Below, piece after piece: positions 6,973 to 8,492 of a DNA stretch of 8,492 bases. The notes beneath the pieces were generated by a model. It was not told the origin of the DNA. It saw only the letters and a list, made by a program, of their open reading frames with translations, and did not search any database. The DNA is from an uncultured Porphyromonadaceae bacterium. Lineage in GTDB: Bacteria; Bacteroidota; Bacteroidia; Bacteroidales; Muribaculaceae. The translations under genes were made by a program, and so were the position numbers. The stretch is taken from NCBI GenBank assembly GCA_900546835.1, contig UREH01000102.1:1-8492 (forward strand). Direction: 5' to 3'. Within the stretch, counting starts at the first letter, position 1. Every line of letters begins with the position of its first letter.

Positions 6973-7710
6973 ATGATAAAGGAACTCGAAAGCGTAGCTT
7001 CTACCAACACGTGGGCTAAGGAAAACGCCGCCCAACTGCTCCACGGCGACGTAGTGGTGACCCACCACCAGACCTCAGGACGCGGCCAGCGCGGCTGCCA
7101 TTGGGAGTCCGAGCCGGGCAAGAACCTCACTTTCTCGCTATATCTCCAGCCTACGGAGGTTGCTCCCGACCATCAGTTCATGATTTCCGAGATAGTGGCT
7201 CTGGCCGTCGCCGGAACCGTGGAGCGTGCACTTGCCGAGGCCGTAGACTCCAACCGCGTGGCGGTAAAATGGCCTAACGACATCTATGTGGACGACCGCA
7301 AGATAGCAGGCATCCTTATCGAGCACACACTCCAGGGGAATACAATCAGCCAGACAATAGCCGGTGTGGGGCTAAATGTAAACCAGACAGAATTCGTAAG
7401 CGACGCTCCCAATCCGGTGTCGCTCGCCCAGCTCGCCTGCCATGATTATCCGCTCGCGGGGTTGCTTATGGAGATCTGCAACGAAGTGACCACCCGGCTT
7501 GCGGCTCCCGACCCAACGGCAATCCACACCGAATTCAAGCACAAGCTCTGGCGCAACGACGGCAAGCCCCACCCCTTCGCCCTTCCCGACGGCACGGCGT
7601 TCGAAGCTACCATCGAGGGGATAGAGCCCGACGGACGCCTGCTGCTCAGGCGCGTAGTCGCCGACCGGCCCGAAGCCTATTTCTTCAAGGAAGTTGCCTT
7701 CACATTGTAA
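6973..7710 (+). CDS. birA: Biotin--[acetyl-CoA-carboxylase] ligase, monofunctional
   Basis: The 245-residue enzyme shows the biotin-protein ligase signatures in order: STNTWAKE (10-17), the biotinyl-AMP-binding loop SGRGQRGCHW (35-44), KWPNDIYV (99-106), KIAGILIE (110-117, with the catalytic-site Lys) and GVGLNVN (131-137), then a small C-terminal domain (about 200-245). It makes biotinyl-AMP and transfers biotin to the carrier lysine of biotin carboxylases in the cytoplasm. There is no N-terminal helix-turn-helix, so it cannot repress biotin genes directly as E. coli BirA does. The loop has Gln and Cys where many homologues have Arg (GRGRRGR), a common kind of variation. The start is set by the STN motif close to the N-terminus; the leader is purine-rich (AAAAAGAAGCTGAAAG). 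It is the last gene of the inferred operon and faces the DUF805 gene. Confidence 0.96.
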   Translation: MIKELESVASTNTWAKENAAQLLHGDVVVTHHQTSGRGQRGCHWESEPGKNLTFSLYLQPTEVAPDHQFMISEIVALAVAGTVERALAEAVDSNRVAVKWPNDIYVDDRKIAGILIEHTLQGNTISQTIAGVGLNVNQTEFVSDAPNPVSLAQLACHDYPLAGLLMEICNEVTTRLAAPDPTAIHTEFKHKLWRNDGKPHPFALPDGTAFEATIEGIEPDGRLLLRRVVADRPEAYFFKEVAFTL

Positions 7711-7722
7711 AACAGAAAATAA

Positions 7723-7769
7723 TTCAGCCCTATGGAACCGGCCATCGACGCCGGTGCCACAGGGCTGAA
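7723..7769. terminator. Hairpin terminator between convergent birA and DUF805 genes
   Basis: A 9-bp outer stem (7723-7731 with 7761-7769) encloses a 3-bp pairing (TGG/CCA) and a 6-bp inner stem (7737-7742 with 7750-7755) with a 7-base loop, giving about 18 pairs with two mismatches. Minus-strand reading puts a T-rich stretch (TTATTTTCTGTTTT) directly after it, so it fits best as the terminator of the DUF805 gene, whose stop lies 26 bases before. In the plus direction it starts 12 bases after the birA stop but is followed by AAAAG, so stopping birA transcription would need another mechanism or be only partial. Confidence 0.75.
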
Positions 7770-7794
7770 AAAGTATTATGCCGTTGTCCGATTA

Positions 7795-8208
7795 TCAGGC
7801 AGGAACATCGCCGAAACGGTTGGGATACTGCTCGGAGGGCTGACAGCACCATACAATCCACAGAATCCAGCCTACAACGGGGATGAAGCAGATGAACCAC
7901 CAGCCGCCACCCTTGCCTATGTCGTGCATACGGCGCCAGCAAACGGCAAGCTGGGGAACAATGAATGCCAGGCTTATCAGACCGGAGATAATCTGACCGA
8001 CCATACCGAAACGGTTGAGAATTCCCTGGAAACATCCTACAATAAATATGAAGAGGATAAACCACCAGTACTCCGCACGGCTTGCGCGGCCCTTGAAATC
8101 GGCATACTTGTTAAGACAGATCTGAATGGCCTCGCCGAATCCGATATACGGACGCTGAGGCATGGGGTTCTGCATCGGAGCCCCCTGCTGTTGGAAGTTT
8201 TGTTGCAT
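7795..8208 (-). CDS. DUF805 family small inner-membrane protein
   Basis: The 137-residue product has the DUF805 layout: a polar Gln/Pro/Asn-rich N-terminus (1-20), an amphipathic lead-in (21-40), RASRAEYWWF (41-50), a first membrane segment (about 48-65), a second (about 70-89), the hallmark RRMHDIGKGGGWW (92-104), a third membrane segment (about 103-121), and a closing YPNRFG (128-133). The family is widespread and its biochemical role is unknown. The charged HD-GK loop between membrane segments 2 and 3 is its most conserved part. Two adjacent Cys (121-122) follow the last membrane segment. It is a single gene with its own inferred promoter and terminator, convergent to birA. Family assignment is secure; no function is claimed. 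Confidence 0.93.
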   Translation of the reverse strand: MQQNFQQQGAPMQNPMPQRPYIGFGEAIQICLNKYADFKGRASRAEYWWFILFIFIVGCFQGILNRFGMVGQIISGLISLAFIVPQLAVCWRRMHDIGKGGGWWFICFIPVVGWILWIVWCCQPSEQYPNRFGDVPA

Positions 8209-8318
8209 GATTACAAAAATTTTGAGTATGTTTGCACGTTGAAAACGGATGAATGCTTCCCTCGCCTCGGCTACGGAAGATCTTGAAGTTGTTTAAACTT
8301 TTTCTTCAACCACGACGA

Positions 8319-8353
8319 CAAAGGTAAGCCATTTATTCGGTTTCCACAACAAA
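8319..8353 (-). promoter_or_regulatory. Candidate promoter for the DUF805 gene
   Basis: On the minus strand, TACCTTTG (complement of 8319-8326) matches the -7 consensus TAnnTTTG exactly. Upstream, TTTG (complement of 8350-8353) is 23 bases away, slightly long, while GTTG (complement of 8347-8350) is 20 bases away with one mismatch. Transcription would begin near 8312, giving a leader of about 100 bases. A closer -7-like sequence (AATTTTTG, complement of 8214-8221) is too near the start codon to serve. Confidence 0.55.
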
Positions 8354-8387
8354 AAGAAATATTACTCAGCCAAACGTCCACCGCCAA

Positions 8388-8492
8388 ATGAGATTCATCG
8401 CTTCGCTCGTCGCCTTACTAATCGCCGGGTTGGCCGCAGCCTCACCGGTTGATTCCGATACCACCGCCACAGTGCGTTCCTACCAGTCGGTT
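8388..8492 (+). CDS. N-terminus of a secreted or envelope protein, cut by the window end
   Basis: Thirty-five codons are open to the window edge. The product begins MRFIASLVALLIAGLAAAS, a compact Sec signal peptide with one Arg, a Leu/Ala-rich core and an AAAS-type cleavage region near residues 18-19. The mature part starts around PVDSDTTATVRSY. There is no lipobox Cys in the visible part. The gene is divergent from the DUF805 gene, about 180 bases away, and I saw no convincing plus-strand promoter in that gap. Too little is present to name a family. Confidence 0.65.
   Translation, partial: MRFIASLVALLIAGLAAASPVDSDTTATVRSYQSV

Noticed and set aside
7732..8286. 184-codon plus-strand open frame after birA
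   Set aside because: It is antisense to the DUF805 gene, starts within the terminator hairpin and shows no family features, whereas the minus-strand product matches DUF805 along its full length.
8249..8296. 15-codon plus-strand frame MNASLASATEDLEVV in the DUF805 leader region
   Set aside because: No supporting leader, promoter or conservation evidence; frames this short are expected by chance.

Overview
The window reads as a chromosomal segment of a fairly GC-rich Bacteroidota, most likely of the order Bacteroidales. The reasons are a PorW/SprE-type lipoprotein next to a PorX-type response regulator with a PglZ domain (both typical of this phylum), gene leaders without Shine-Dalgarno sequences, and two minus-strand promoters that fit the Bacteroides-type -33 TTTG / -7 TAnnTTTG pattern. 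A gut family such as Muribaculaceae would fit the base composition, but family rank is a guess. No insertion sequence, integrase, CRISPR array, tRNA or recognisable rRNA was seen, so this is core genome rather than an accessory island.

Layout. Bases 1-104 hold no gene I can identify. A strong hairpin (105-133) ends the minus-strand OmpA-family porin-like gene (171-1340), which has its own promoter at 1367-1398. A 335-base divergent intergenic region follows, with a 12-base palindrome, a 13-base direct repeat, a leader hairpin and a 14-codon mini-ORF whose stop overlaps the next start. Then come four plus-strand genes with gaps of only 33, 31 and 40 bases: porW (1676-4855), porX (4889-6472), tsaE (6504-6932) and birA (6973-7710). 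They look like one operon. A second hairpin (7723-7769) lies between birA and a convergent minus-strand DUF805 membrane protein gene (7795-8208). That gene seems to be read from a promoter near 8319-8350, giving a leader of roughly 100 bases. The window ends inside the first 35 codons of a plus-strand secreted protein (8388 onward).

How the genes work together. PorW is an envelope lipoprotein and PorX a cytoplasmic regulator-phosphodiesterase. In Porphyromonas gingivalis and Flavobacterium both are tied to the type IX secretion system, PorW in the machine and PorX in its control. Here they are directly adjacent and likely co-transcribed with two housekeeping enzymes: TsaE (t6A tRNA modification) and a monofunctional biotin-protein ligase. 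No core type IX gene (porK, L, M, N, sov, porV) is in the window, so whether this organism has the system cannot be told from here. The OmpA-family protein and DUF805 protein are separate envelope units.

Nothing here is clearly a new system. The points most worth a second look are the porW-porX linkage, the complete PglZ metal site in PorX, the long charged tail of PorW, the altered peptidoglycan-binding motif and cysteine-bearing repeat in the OmpA-family protein, and the mini-ORF/hairpin at the porW start.
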